Notes under the pieces: generated by a model
What the model saw: only the letters and a program-made list of their open reading frames with translations
Told to the model about the DNA's origin: nothing
Database searches by the model: none
Assembly: GCA_023402015.1 (NCBI GenBank)
Contig: JAEXCU010000001.1
Location: forward strand, 1-64,000
Reading direction: 5' to 3'
Length of the DNA stretch: 64,000 nt
Origin: Pseudomonadota bacterium
GTDB taxonomy: Bacteria > Pseudomonadota > Alphaproteobacteria > Rs-D84
Part shown: positions 49,999-58,791 of the stretch, piece by piece
Layout: every line of letters starts with the position of its first letter
Position numbering within the stretch: the first letter of the stretch is position 1
Position numbers and translations under genes: made by a program

Positions 49999-50235
49999 AT
50001 GGTGTATTCGCAAAAAAGTCCTGATACACGGTTGTTGTCAACGGAAACGGGATATTTGTTTGCGGTTTATCTGAAAATGAAAAAACTTGCCGATGAAATA
50101 AACCAAGTGTGTCGCATCTTAGAACAATCCAAACCGTGGTTGGACCCAAAATTACACAAAACAACGCGGGTACCGAACGCACAAGGGACTTGCATTTCTA
50201 AAAAAAGCAGTGTAAAATCTACATCAAATGTATAA
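49999..50235 (+). CDS. 78-residue protein of unknown function
   Basis: Not recognised. AGGGGAA lies 6 nt before ATG 49999, directly after the terminator of the structured RNA, so expression may depend on read-through. The protein has a central helix (about 16-45, with LADEINQVCRILEQSK) and a basic Ser/Lys-rich C-terminus. No signal peptide. The gene might be regulated by the upstream RNA, which is inference. Confidence 0.5.
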   Translation: MVYSQKSPDTRLLSTETGYLFAVYLKMKKLADEINQVCRILEQSKPWLDPKLHKTTRVPNAQGTCISKKSSVKSTSNV

Positions 50236-50286
50236 CACAAACATAATTATTATAAAATAAACGGCAACGCGCTTTGGCACGTGGCT

Positions 50287-50312
50287 GGGGCGCACATGGC
50301 GCCCATTTTTTA
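50287..50312 (+). terminator. Hairpin with T-tract upstream of ileS
   Basis: GGGCGC/GCGCCC-type hairpin followed by ATTTTTTAT. It may end the small-ORF transcript or act as an attenuator in the ileS leader; it resembles the hairpin before metG. Confidence 0.5.
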
Positions 50313-50339
50313 TAATATATAACCGTATGGAGTTTTTTT

Positions 50340-53300
50340 ATGGCATACCCCAAAACCGATACCAAGGCAGATTTTCCAAAACTGGAACAGGAAATACTGG
50401 CATTTTGGCGTGCAGATGACACATTTCATAAAAGTCTGAATAAAACCAAATTGGGACATCCGTTTTCTTTTTATGACGGGCCACCGTTTGGAAATGGTTT
50501 GCCGCATTGGGGACATTTGGGCGTTTCTGCTGTTAAAGATATGGTATGTCGGTACCAAACCATGCGCGGCAAACATGTACGCCGTGAATTGGGCTGGGAT
50601 TGCCATGGGTTGCCGGCGGAAAATTCCGTAGAAAAGAAACAGGGCAAATCGGCCAAAGATATTGTTGCCACGGACGGCATTGCCGCATTTTGTGATATGT
50701 GTCGCGCAGACGTTATGACATATACGACCGAGTGGGAAAAATTCATTGCGCGCATGGGTCGCTGGGTTGATGTTGGCGAAGGATACGGATACAAAACCAT
50801 GGATAAAAATTATATGGAATCCATGTTGTGGACGTTAAAATCATTGTATGAACGTGGTTTACTGTACAAAGATTACAGTGTGAACCCATACGATTGGGTG
50901 AACGGTACCGTTATTTCTAATAGCGAGGCATCCCAGGATTACCGCGACGTCGTGGATGACGCGATAACAGTGTGGTTTAAATTGGAAAACGGCGACCGCG
51001 CACTGGCATGGACAACAACGCCGTGGACATTGCCTGCAAATTCTGCACTGGCGGTAAATCCAAATATGAAATATTTGCGCATGCGCGATGCCGACGGCGC
51101 GGTTTATATTATTGCCGAAACACGCCTGTCCGCATATGAAAAACAATTTGCAAATGCAACCAAAATCGGTGAAATAATGGGAACAGATTTGGCCGGAATG
51201 CATTACAGCCCACTGTTTGATTACTATACAGATGATACAGGTTTACTGTACCAGATAATCAGCGCTGATTACGTTTCTGATTCCGATGGTACGGGCATTG
51301 TTCATATTGCACCCGCATATGGGGCTGACGATTTTTGGGCGGCCAAGGCAATTGACCCACGTTTTCCGGTTTTGCTGAATGTGGACAATTATGGAAATTT
51401 TGACGCAACTGTTCGTGATTGGGCCGGCGAAAATATCTTTGTCGCAAATCCAAAAATTATTGGGCACCTGCGCGACAATGGCCATTTGGTAAAAAAAGAA
51501 CAGTACAAACATTCTTATCCATATGGCGACCGCAGCAAAGAAAAATTAATCTATCGCGCGACAGATTCTTGGTACATAGACGTTCCAAAAATCCGCGAAA
51601 AATTGATTGCAAATAATGCCCAGGTTAATTGGACGTCCGCCGGTGAACGTTTCCGCACATGGATTGAAAACGCACGTCCATGGTCAATTTCGCGTAATCG
51701 TTTTTGGGGGACACCACTGCCCATTTGGCAACGCAACGGCGAATACAAGATTTTCGGTTCAATCGCCGAACTGGAAGAATTCTTTGGCACGAAAATTAAC
51801 GACCTGCATCGGCCGACATTGGATGCATTAACCAAAGACGGATGGGAACGCATCCCCGACGTATTGGATTGCTGGGTTGAATCGGGTTCTATGCCATGGG
51901 CATCATTGCATTACCCATTTGAAAACGCAGATAAATTTGCGGAAACTTTCCCGGCCGATTATATCATAGAAGGCCAGGATCAAACCCGCGGTTGGTTCTA
52001 TGCATTAATGGTACTGGCGACCGCTTTGTTTGACCGCCCGGCATTTAAAACCGTTTCTGCAAACGGAATGGTTGTGGACGAAAATAAAAAGAAGTTTTCC
52101 AAATCACTGAAAAACTTTGTAAACCCCGGCGACCAGATTGAACAATTTGGCGCGGACGCAATTCGTCTGTTTATATTGGGGTCTAATTTTATGAAAGCCG
52201 AACCCGTCCCGGTGGACAAAGAAGGCAAAGTTTTTGCAGAATCAACCAAAACAATCCTGACCCCTTTGTGGAACGCGTATCACTTCTTTACATTGTACGC
52301 GAATGCAGGAAATATTACCGCGGACGAAATTCGCAATACAGATAACGCGTTGGATAAATATATCTTGGCGGAATTGAACGAATTGATTGCGGTTGTGGGA
52401 AATGCGCTGGATGAATATAAACCAGATTCGGCGATAAAAGAATTTATCAGATTCTTGGACATCCTGAACAACTGGTACATCCGTCGCGGACGCGCACGTT
52501 TCTGGGACGAAGATACAGATGCATTTAATACATTGCATTATGTTCTGACAAATCTTTGCCGGGCATTGGCGCCGTTTGCACCGTTTATCAGCGATTATAT
52601 TTACAAAAACCTGACGGGGGGCGAATCTGTGCATCTGACGAATTTTCCGGTCGCACAAAAATGCGACGAAAAAATTGTTTCAGATATGCGTCGTGTCCAG
52701 GCGGTCGTATCCGCAGGTAAACAATTGCGAGAACAACATAAACTGCGCAACAGATTGCCATTAAACAAATTGACAATCGCAGGTCCCGCCATGAATGAAT
52801 ATGCTGATATAATCAAAGACGAACTGAATGTAAAATCAGTGGAATTTATCAATGATATTTCATCGGTTGCGGACAGTTTTGTTTATCTGATTACGCCAAA
52901 AATCGGCGCACGTCTGGGGGGCGCATTGCGTGATATTATCCCGGCGGTTAAACAGGGTAAATATGAAATCACCGACGGCAAACTGACCGCCGCGGGCCAT
53001 ACCCTGAATGATGACGAGTTTGAAACACGTCTGACCGTACGCGATGGCGTAATTGGTGCCGCGTTGCCTGATAATACAGCGGTAATTGTATTGGATACGG
53101 AATTGAATTCGGAATTGGTTAACGAAGGTTTGGCCAACGACGCCCTGCGATTTATCCAGGATACGCGTAAAACAGAAAACCTGGATGTGTCTGATCGCAT
53201 AACGTTGACATATTCGGCCGACCCGGCATTGGCAAATGCAATACAGCAGCATCGCGATACAATCATGCGCGAAGCACTGATTACCAAAATGGATGCAGGC

Positions 53301-53366
53301 GACGGCAAATCCAGCACAGAGATAGAAGGATATAATCTGGCAATTTCAATCGCACGGGAGAAATAA
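50340..53366 (+). CDS. ileS: Isoleucyl-tRNA synthetase, eukaryote-like type
   Basis: Charges tRNA-Ile. The 1008-residue protein has PPFGNGLPHWGHLGV (the HIGH-type motif, HWGH), GWDCHGLPAE, the editing domain (TTTPWTLPANSALAV), and KKFSKSLKNF as the KMSKS loop. These sequences, and the lack of a C-terminal zinc-ribbon, fit the second (eukaryote-like, mupirocin-tolerant) class rather than the E. coli class. GGAG precedes the ATG. Confidence 0.94.
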   Translation: MAYPKTDTKADFPKLEQEILAFWRADDTFHKSLNKTKLGHPFSFYDGPPFGNGLPHWGHLGVSAVKDMVCRYQTMRGKHVRRELGWDCHGLPAENSVEKKQGKSAKDIVATDGIAAFCDMCRADVMTYTTEWEKFIARMGRWVDVGEGYGYKTMDKNYMESMLWTLKSLYERGLLYKDYSVNPYDWVNGTVISNSEASQDYRDVVDDAITVWFKLENGDRALAWTTTPWTLPANSALAVNPNMKYLRMRDADGAVYIIAETRLSAYEKQFANATKIGEIMGTDLAGMHYSPLFDYYTDDTGLLYQIISADYVSDSDGTGIVHIAPAYGADDFWAAKAIDPRFPVLLNVDNYGNFDATVRDWAGENIFVANPKIIGHLRDNGHLVKKEQYKHSYPYGDRSKEKLIYRATDSWYIDVPKIREKLIANNAQVNWTSAGERFRTWIENARPWSISRNRFWGTPLPIWQRNGEYKIFGSIAELEEFFGTKINDLHRPTLDALTKDGWERIPDVLDCWVESGSMPWASLHYPFENADKFAETFPADYIIEGQDQTRGWFYALMVLATALFDRPAFKTVSANGMVVDENKKKFSKSLKNFVNPGDQIEQFGADAIRLFILGSNFMKAEPVPVDKEGKVFAESTKTILTPLWNAYHFFTLYANAGNITADEIRNTDNALDKYILAELNELIAVVGNALDEYKPDSAIKEFIRFLDILNNWYIRRGRARFWDEDTDAFNTLHYVLTNLCRALAPFAPFISDYIYKNLTGGESVHLTNFPVAQKCDEKIVSDMRRVQAVVSAGKQLREQHKLRNRLPLNKLTIAGPAMNEYADIIKDELNVKSVEFINDISSVADSFVYLITPKIGARLGGALRDIIPAVKQGKYEITDGKLTAAGHTLNDDEFETRLTVRDGVIGAALPDNTAVIVLDTELNSELVNEGLANDALRFIQDTRKTENLDVSDRITLTYSADPALANAIQQHRDTIMREALITKMDAGDGKSSTEIEGYNLAISIAREK

Positions 53367-53367
53367 A

Positions 53368-54027
53368 ATGATGACACCAGAACAATATTTTACCGCGGTT
53401 CCAAAATCGTTGAATATGGATATACGCAGTGAATTATATTACACAAATGAATTCACATTTGCGGTCGCGGTTATATTGTCGGCCCAGGCAACGGATAAAA
53501 AGGTCAACGAAATAACGCCTGAATTATTTCGCGTTGCACCAACGCCGGCAATGATGCTAAAACTGGGGTCGGACGGTTTAAAAGAACATATCCGTGTTAT
53601 ATCGTTCTTTAATAACAAGGCAAAAAGTATCTTGGGACTGGCCGAACAATTAATGAACGACGGCGGCGGGGAAAATGAAAAATATAAATTCCCGGAAAAA
53701 TATCACAACCGCGATGCCTTGATGAAATTACCTGGGATTGGTCAAAAAACCGCAAATGTTGTTATGAACGTTTTGTGGGGCGCGCCAAATATTGGTGTGG
53801 ACACACATATTTTCCGTAATGCACACAGATATGGATGGGTCGGTGCGGCGGAAAACACCCCCGAAAAGGTGGAAGAAAAACTGTTGCAAATAATACCGAA
53901 ACAGTATCATGCCATTGCAAATCACGTTATGGTTTTGCATGGTCGTTATATTTGCCGGGCACTGCGACCACAATGTGCAAATTGTCCGGTTGCGCAATTT
54001 TGTCAGGCCCCAGACAGAATTATATAA
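53368..54027 (+). CDS. nth: Endonuclease III
   Basis: Bifunctional DNA glycosylase/AP lyase for oxidised pyrimidines. The 219-residue protein has the helix-hairpin-helix with catalytic Lys (LPGIGQKTANVV), the Asp of VDTHIFR and the 4Fe-4S cluster CRALRPQCANCPVAQFC (CX6CX2CX5C). GGGAGAA before the ATG overlaps the end of ileS, so the two are cotranscribed. Confidence 0.96.
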   Translation: MMTPEQYFTAVPKSLNMDIRSELYYTNEFTFAVAVILSAQATDKKVNEITPELFRVAPTPAMMLKLGSDGLKEHIRVISFFNNKAKSILGLAEQLMNDGGGENEKYKFPEKYHNRDALMKLPGIGQKTANVVMNVLWGAPNIGVDTHIFRNAHRYGWVGAAENTPEKVEEKLLQIIPKQYHAIANHVMVLHGRYICRALRPQCANCPVAQFCQAPDRII

Positions 54028-54033
54028 AATGAC

Positions 54034-54062
54034 AAAAACATCGGTAAATACCGGTGTTTTAT
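54034..54062. terminator. Bidirectional terminator between nth and the small-membrane-protein gene
   Basis: AAACATCGGT/ACCGGTGTTT around AAAT; A/T tracts on both sides. Confidence 0.75.
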
Positions 54063-54063
54063 T

Positions 54064-54153
54064 TTACTGGGCAATCATATATCCACACGCCAAAATTGCA
54101 ATCACCATTACAACAAAAACAACGTTCTGTTTCGTTATTTTAAATTTTTTCAT
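54064..54153 (-). CDS. 29-residue single-pass membrane protein
   Basis: The predicted peptide has a basic N-terminus (KKFKITKQN), then a hydrophobic helix (VVFVVMVIAILACGYMIA) and ends at TAA. AAGGGGGAA, 4-12 nt upstream and abutting the stop of the VirB2-like gene, is a strong ribosome site. Function unknown; a small partner of the pilin-like protein is one guess. Confidence 0.55.
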   Translation of the reverse strand: MKKFKITKQNVVFVVMVIAILACGYMIAQ

Positions 54154-54165
54154 AATATTCCCCCT

Positions 54166-54531
54166 TTACCATCCGGTGGTCAATGCCGGGCACCCAAAAT
54201 TTTGACCATTGCTCAGGAATCCCAACACAACCCCGATTGAAAACAACAATGCAAATCCGATAATCATTGGCAGACCGATGGCCTTGATACCTTCGGCAAT
54301 GTTGTCTTTGCCGCCCAGTTTACCGGATGTGATGGCTTCCCACCCGTATTTGGCCAGAATAAATCCCGCACCCACAAATGCAAAAACGCGCAACGTTTTA
54401 AAAACACTTTGCAATCGGTTTATTAAATTACACATTTCTGTATTACCAACTGCGGCAAATGCCGGTGTGCATGCCAACACCATAATTGCCCCAACAATTG
54501 GTGCAGACAACCGACCGTTTGAATTCGGCAT
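54166..54531 (-). CDS. VirB2/TrbC-like pilin subunit
   Basis: The 121-residue protein has a signal-like N-terminal helix (about 8-27, ending PAFAAVG) and two further hydrophobic segments (about 50-70 and 90-112) joined by a short charged loop (TSGKLGGKDN), the VirB2/TrbC layout of type IV secretion pilins. No other type IV secretion gene is nearby. ATG 54531 is preferred over TTG 54537; no Shine-Dalgarno is seen for it. It lies downstream of pheT, beyond a terminator. Confidence 0.6.
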   Translation of the reverse strand: MPNSNGRLSAPIVGAIMVLACTPAFAAVGNTEMCNLINRLQSVFKTLRVFAFVGAGFILAKYGWEAITSGKLGGKDNIAEGIKAIGLPMIIGFALLFSIGVVLGFLSNGQNFGCPALTTGW

Positions 54532-54574
54532 AATCAAAGGAATAAAAAGATGAAGATTTCCGGGATTTTTTCAA

Positions 54575-54614
54575 AAATAAAAACCGTCATAAAAAACGGT
54601 GGTTTGTTTTCGGC
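54575..54614 (-). terminator. Terminator of pheST
   Basis: Minus-strand ACCGT/ACGGT hairpin followed by TTTTATTTTT, about 110 bp past the pheT stop. Confidence 0.6.
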
Positions 54615-54718
54615 AATATAATTCGCCCTGTATGGCTTATATTTTATCACTTTGCGCCGTTTTACGCAACAAGAAAAAATCCCCTGCGGCCACGCCAAAC
54701 GACAGCAGGGGAAACAAC

Positions 54719-57022
54719 CTATTTATCGCGAATTTGCGCATTGCATTTAGTGCCCACCGCGGCAATAACCCGATTTTGTAATTCCAACAGGTCGGCATCA
54801 GACATGTTTTCTGTTGGAATAATTGTGATTGTAAATGCAACAGACTTTTTCCCATCCGACAAATCAAACGCGTCAAACACAACCGCGTCTGTAATGCGAT
54901 TATCAACCGCGCGGGCGGTCGCAGTAATCTTGTCCGCCGGGAAATTTGTATCCACGATAAACGCAAAATCACGCGTTATCGGTTGAAAATCCGAAACAAT
55001 TGGTTCGCGAACTTTGCGCACCCCCGGCAGGTTCGCAATATCGTCAACAATTGCAATCATGACGGGTGTTTTTATCTTTAACGCACGCGCCACCGTTGGG
55101 TGCAGTTCACCAAATTCCGCAATTTTCTTTTTACCCTGGTAAATTGCCCCGTATCTGTACGGATGCGCCCAACGCGGTGGGTTTTCCGCACTGACGGTGA
55201 AATTCTGGCCATGCATTAACGCAATCAGGTCGGCCTTGACATCGTAAATATCACGCGGCCGATTGCGACGCGTCCAATGACGTGGACCATTATCGCCGGT
55301 ACGCACGATACAGATTTGTGTATGCTGCGCGCCCGGGGTATCGCCGTCAAAAACGGTTCCCAATTCAAACATGTTTAAATCCGGATACCCGTGTTTTTCA
55401 TTTTCTGCAACAAATCCCAACATGTTGCCCAACAAACCATTACGTGCGGTATCCATTTCGTTCGTAATCGGGTTTGCCAATTTAACAGACGGAGCATCAG
55501 AAATTATTTTTTCAATATTGGAATTTCCAAATCCAAATGATTTGCATTCGTTTAATCCGCGCGCCGCCAATTCTTGCTTGGTCCGCAAATTGTAATCATT
55601 ATGCGTACCCGCGTACGACGGACGATGTATCGCAGTCCGCGCGATATTATCATATCCGTAAATACGTATCAGTTCAGATACAATATTTTCTGCAATCATA
55701 ATATCCACGCGGGCAGGGCGGGGCGCAATAATCCATTCGTTATCATTTATTTGAACAGCGAATCCCAATTTGTTCAAAATTTCTTGCTGAATTTCTGGCG
55801 ACATATTTATGCCAGTTTTTTTTGAAAATAAATCAGGATTATATTTTATTTTAACATCCGGATTTGGTATTTCGCCACCAATTGCGGTACCAACAATTTC
55901 ACCACCACATTCGTTCATAATAATTTTCGCCGCACGCGCCAGGGCAATGCCCGTTATTGTTGGGTCAATACCGCGTTCATAACGATATGATGCATCGGTG
56001 GAAATACCCAAGCGTTTCGCCGTTTTACGAACAGAAACCGGGTCAAAATACGCACTTTCCAAAATAATATTTTTGGTTTTATCGGTGGTCATACCGCGCG
56101 CGCCACCAACAACCCCGGCCAGGGCCAAAATACCATTGTCATCTGCGATAACGATATCTGTGGCGGCCAGTTCATGTTCCGTGCCGAACAGGTCTGTGAA
56201 TTTTTCCCCCGCATTTGCCATGCGCACAGTTATATCACCAACAATTTCATCTGCGTCAAAGCAATGCATCGGCTGACCCATGTCATAGCAGATATAGTTT
56301 GTCGCATCAATCGGTGCATTTTTCGGATTAATTCCAATCGCGGCCAGGCGGGATGCAATTACCCGATTGCTGGGCGCCATTTTTATACCATGAATTTCAC
56401 ATAATTGATAAACCGGACATTTATCCGTTTTTATATTTACACCACGCGCAGATTTCAACGGGGCCAGCGTTTCGTCTGTTGGCGCAATGTATATTCCCGC
56501 CCCACATGCAGCCAAATCACGTGCAACACCACGCACCGCCAGATAGTCGGGACGATTTGGTGTAATACCTGCATCAAAAACAATTTTGGTATCAACGACG
56601 GGCGCGCCGATTTTTGTATCAATGGGCAATTCAATAATACCACTGTGGTCGTCGTTTAATCCCAATTCGCGGCCACTGCACATCATGCCGTCGGACATTA
56701 CGCCGCGCAGTTTACCACTTTTTATTTCGTGGCCCGCAATAACGCAACCTGGCACGGCCAGCGCAGATATTAATCCAACCCGCGCATTTGGTGCGCCACA
56801 TACAATCTGGCGCAATTTGCCGGACCCATCATCCACCTGTAAGATGTGTAAATGATCGCTGCCCGCCAGTGGTTCGCACTGGGTAATTTTGGCCGCAATT
56901 GGTGCAACAGGCGCGATTAAATCTTCCACTTCCAGCCCAGTCCGCGTCAGCGTGTCCGCAATTTCAGATGCAGTTAAATCTGTTTTCAGATAATCTGTTA
57001 ACCAATCATATGTCCATTTCAT
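54719..57022 (-). CDS. pheT: Phenylalanyl-tRNA synthetase beta subunit
   Basis: Editing and tRNA-binding subunit of PheRS. The 767-residue protein has an N-terminal EMAP-like tRNA-binding domain (about 40-150, IVCGAPNARVG), the B3/B4 editing domain (about 205-375) and B5 domains. The catalytic-like core and C-terminal anticodon-binding FDX-ACB domain (about 675-767) follow. ATG 57022 (MKWTYDWLTDYL) has AAGGACG upstream; the longer frame overlaps pheS. pheS is 16 bp upstream. Confidence 0.96.
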   Translation of the reverse strand: MKWTYDWLTDYLKTDLTASEIADTLTRTGLEVEDLIAPVAPIAAKITQCEPLAGSDHLHILQVDDGSGKLRQIVCGAPNARVGLISALAVPGCVIAGHEIKSGKLRGVMSDGMMCSGRELGLNDDHSGIIELPIDTKIGAPVVDTKIVFDAGITPNRPDYLAVRGVARDLAACGAGIYIAPTDETLAPLKSARGVNIKTDKCPVYQLCEIHGIKMAPSNRVIASRLAAIGINPKNAPIDATNYICYDMGQPMHCFDADEIVGDITVRMANAGEKFTDLFGTEHELAATDIVIADDNGILALAGVVGGARGMTTDKTKNIILESAYFDPVSVRKTAKRLGISTDASYRYERGIDPTITGIALARAAKIIMNECGGEIVGTAIGGEIPNPDVKIKYNPDLFSKKTGINMSPEIQQEILNKLGFAVQINDNEWIIAPRPARVDIMIAENIVSELIRIYGYDNIARTAIHRPSYAGTHNDYNLRTKQELAARGLNECKSFGFGNSNIEKIISDAPSVKLANPITNEMDTARNGLLGNMLGFVAENEKHGYPDLNMFELGTVFDGDTPGAQHTQICIVRTGDNGPRHWTRRNRPRDIYDVKADLIALMHGQNFTVSAENPPRWAHPYRYGAIYQGKKKIAEFGELHPTVARALKIKTPVMIAIVDDIANLPGVRKVREPIVSDFQPITRDFAFIVDTNFPADKITATARAVDNRITDAVVFDAFDLSDGKKSVAFTITIIPTENMSDADLLELQNRVIAAVGTKCNAQIRDK

Positions 57023-57038
57023 TTTCGCGTCCTTAGTC

Positions 57039-57986
57039 TTAAAAACCTGTGTTTTGCAGCCACCGCGTATCACCATCATAGAATTTGCGGATGTCGTTTA
57101 AACCATATTTCAACATGGCCAATCTGTCCCAACCGAACCCAAATGCAAATCCCTGGTATTGGTCCGGGTCAATGCCACAGTTTCGTAAAACATTGGGATG
57201 AACCATTCCTGCCCCCATGATTTCCAACCATTTGTCGCCATGCCATTTGATATCAATCTCTATGCTGGGTTCAGTAAATGGGAAATATGATGGACGAATG
57301 CGTAATTCCACATCTTTCAGTTCAAAAAATCTTTTTAGAAATTCCTGAACATCGCCAATTAAATCAGACATTGTGATATCGCGACCAATATACAGTCCTT
57401 CTATCTGGTGAAACATCGGACTGTGTGTGGCATCCATTTCTTTGCGGTATGTTGCGCCAACGCCAAACATTTTAATTGGCACCCCGTCAGATTCCATGGA
57501 ACGCACCTGAATCGCGGATGTTTGTGTACGCAAAACATTGCCATTTGGTAAAAAGAACGTATCCTGCATATCACGGGCGGGGTGATGCGCGGGGGTATTT
57601 AATGCGGTAAAGTTATGCCAGTCATCTTCCACCTCAGGCCCGGTCCACATTGTGTAGCCAAAAGATTCTAATATCCCAGAAATTTCGTGCAAAGATTGTG
57701 TCAACGGGTGCAATGTTCCGCGATTTTCCGGCATTGGATTCAGACTGACGTCCATACGCTGTTTTTCCAATGCGGCCTGAATCATGGCATTTTCAATTTC
57801 TGTTTGGCGCAATTTAAATAATTCACGCAGTTCGGCGTTTTCACGATTTAATGCCGCGCGCGCATCATTGTCCAAATTCTTCATTTCGCGCAACCGCATG
57901 GTCATTGTACCGTTTTTTCCGAAAACCGACGCATACAACGCCTGTAATTCGGGCAGTGAATTAATATTTTTTATCTGTTCTTGCAT
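57039..57986 (-). CDS. pheS: Phenylalanyl-tRNA synthetase alpha subunit
   Basis: Catalytic subunit of PheRS (class II). The 315-residue protein has an N-terminal coiled coil (about 20-75), HPLTQSLHEI, the motif 2 region (GATYRKEMDATHSPMFHQIEGL) and the motif 3 region (GFGWDRLAMLKYGLNDIR). ATG 57986 is 6 nt after AAGGT; the in-frame ATG two codons earlier abuts that site. Downstream of rplT behind a terminator. Confidence 0.96.
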   Translation of the reverse strand: MQEQIKNINSLPELQALYASVFGKNGTMTMRLREMKNLDNDARAALNRENAELRELFKLRQTEIENAMIQAALEKQRMDVSLNPMPENRGTLHPLTQSLHEISGILESFGYTMWTGPEVEDDWHNFTALNTPAHHPARDMQDTFFLPNGNVLRTQTSAIQVRSMESDGVPIKMFGVGATYRKEMDATHSPMFHQIEGLYIGRDITMSDLIGDVQEFLKRFFELKDVELRIRPSYFPFTEPSIEIDIKWHGDKWLEIMGAGMVHPNVLRNCGIDPDQYQGFAFGFGWDRLAMLKYGLNDIRKFYDGDTRWLQNTGF

Positions 57987-58007
57987 ATCCATACCTTCTA
58001 AAATAAA

Positions 58008-58033
58008 AAAGCCGTCGGCTGACGGCTTTTATT
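58008..58033 (-). terminator. Terminator of rpmI-rplT
   Basis: AAAGCCGTC/GACGGCTTT stem with T-tract on the minus strand. Confidence 0.85.
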
Positions 58034-58062
58034 ATGACAAAACAAAACCTTACCGCCAAGGG

Positions 58063-58431
58063 TTATTTAGATTCCCCGCCGATAAATCGTTTTGCTGTAT
58101 CTACTAATTTTACAAAGTTTTCATCACCCGCATATGCCATTTCGGCCAAAACTTTGCGGTCCAGCGCAACGCCGGCCTTTTTCAGACCGTTCATAAACTG
58201 GCTGTATGTCAGACCATTTTGACGCACAGCGGCGTTAATACGAACAATCCACAAACCACGAAATTCACGTTTTTTAACGCGACGGTCGCGATATGCGTAC
58301 TGTCCCGCCTTTTCTGTTTTTTCGCGTGCGGCACGATATGTTGTGCTGTGGCGACCCAGATACCCTTTGGCACGGGCCAATATTTTATTGTGTTTTTGTT
58401 TTACGGTTGTTCCGCGTTTAACTCTTGCCAT
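58063..58431 (-). CDS. rplT: 50S ribosomal protein L20
   Basis: Early-assembly 23S rRNA-binding protein. The 122-residue protein has the basic N-terminal helix (MARVKRG..., RAKGYLGR) and WIVRINAAVRQNGLTYSQFM, typical of L20. In many bacteria L20 represses its own operon; the usual infC partner is missing here, so such control would act on rpmI-rplT only. Confidence 0.97.
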   Translation of the reverse strand: MARVKRGTTVKQKHNKILARAKGYLGRHSTTYRAAREKTEKAGQYAYRDRRVKKREFRGLWIVRINAAVRQNGLTYSQFMNGLKKAGVALDRKVLAEMAYAGDENFVKLVDTAKRFIGGESK

Positions 58432-58449
58432 AAATCTACCCCCTTGTGA

Positions 58450-58653
58450 TTATTTCAGACCATATGGGGCCAGGATTTTTGCCTGCGGCACCATGTTATC
58501 ATTTAAATACTGTGGTTTTGAACCCGCATTGTTTGCACGTGCAGATTTTTTACGCAGCAGTTTTTTGTGGGCATTTCTGGCAACACGGATTTTACCGGTC
58601 GCGGTCATAGATGCGCGCTTTTTCAAGTACGACTTAGTCTTTAATTTTGGCAT
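58450..58653 (-). CDS. rpmI: 50S ribosomal protein L35
   Basis: The 67-residue protein begins MPKLKTKSYLKKR and carries the L35 core GKIRVARNAHKKLLRKKSARA. ATG 58653 has AGAGGT upstream; the longer frame has no family match. Followed by rplT. infC, its usual upstream neighbour, is at 37.2 kb. Confidence 0.96.
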   Translation of the reverse strand: MPKLKTKSYLKKRASMTATGKIRVARNAHKKLLRKKSARANNAGSKPQYLNDNMVPQAKILAPYGLK

Positions 58654-58754
58654 TTTATAACCTCTTATTATGTCCGGGTGGCAGCCAATTGCCACTTTGG
58701 ATATTTGTTTGCGATGCCTATTTTGACATAATTAAATGAAAAATCAAGTTTTTA

Positions 58755-58791
58755 TTGAATGTTGATATTTTAACGATTAAACTGTGCCCCA
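58755..58791 (+). promoter_or_regulatory. Promoter giving a leaderless mreC mRNA
   Basis: TTGAAT (58755-58760), 17-bp spacer, TAAACT (58778-58783), then 7 nt to ATG 58791. No Shine-Dalgarno. Confidence 0.65.

Noticed and set aside
54550..54621. 23-codon plus-strand ORF with AAAGGA upstream
   Set aside because: It coincides with the pheT terminator hairpin and encodes no recognisable product; likely chance.
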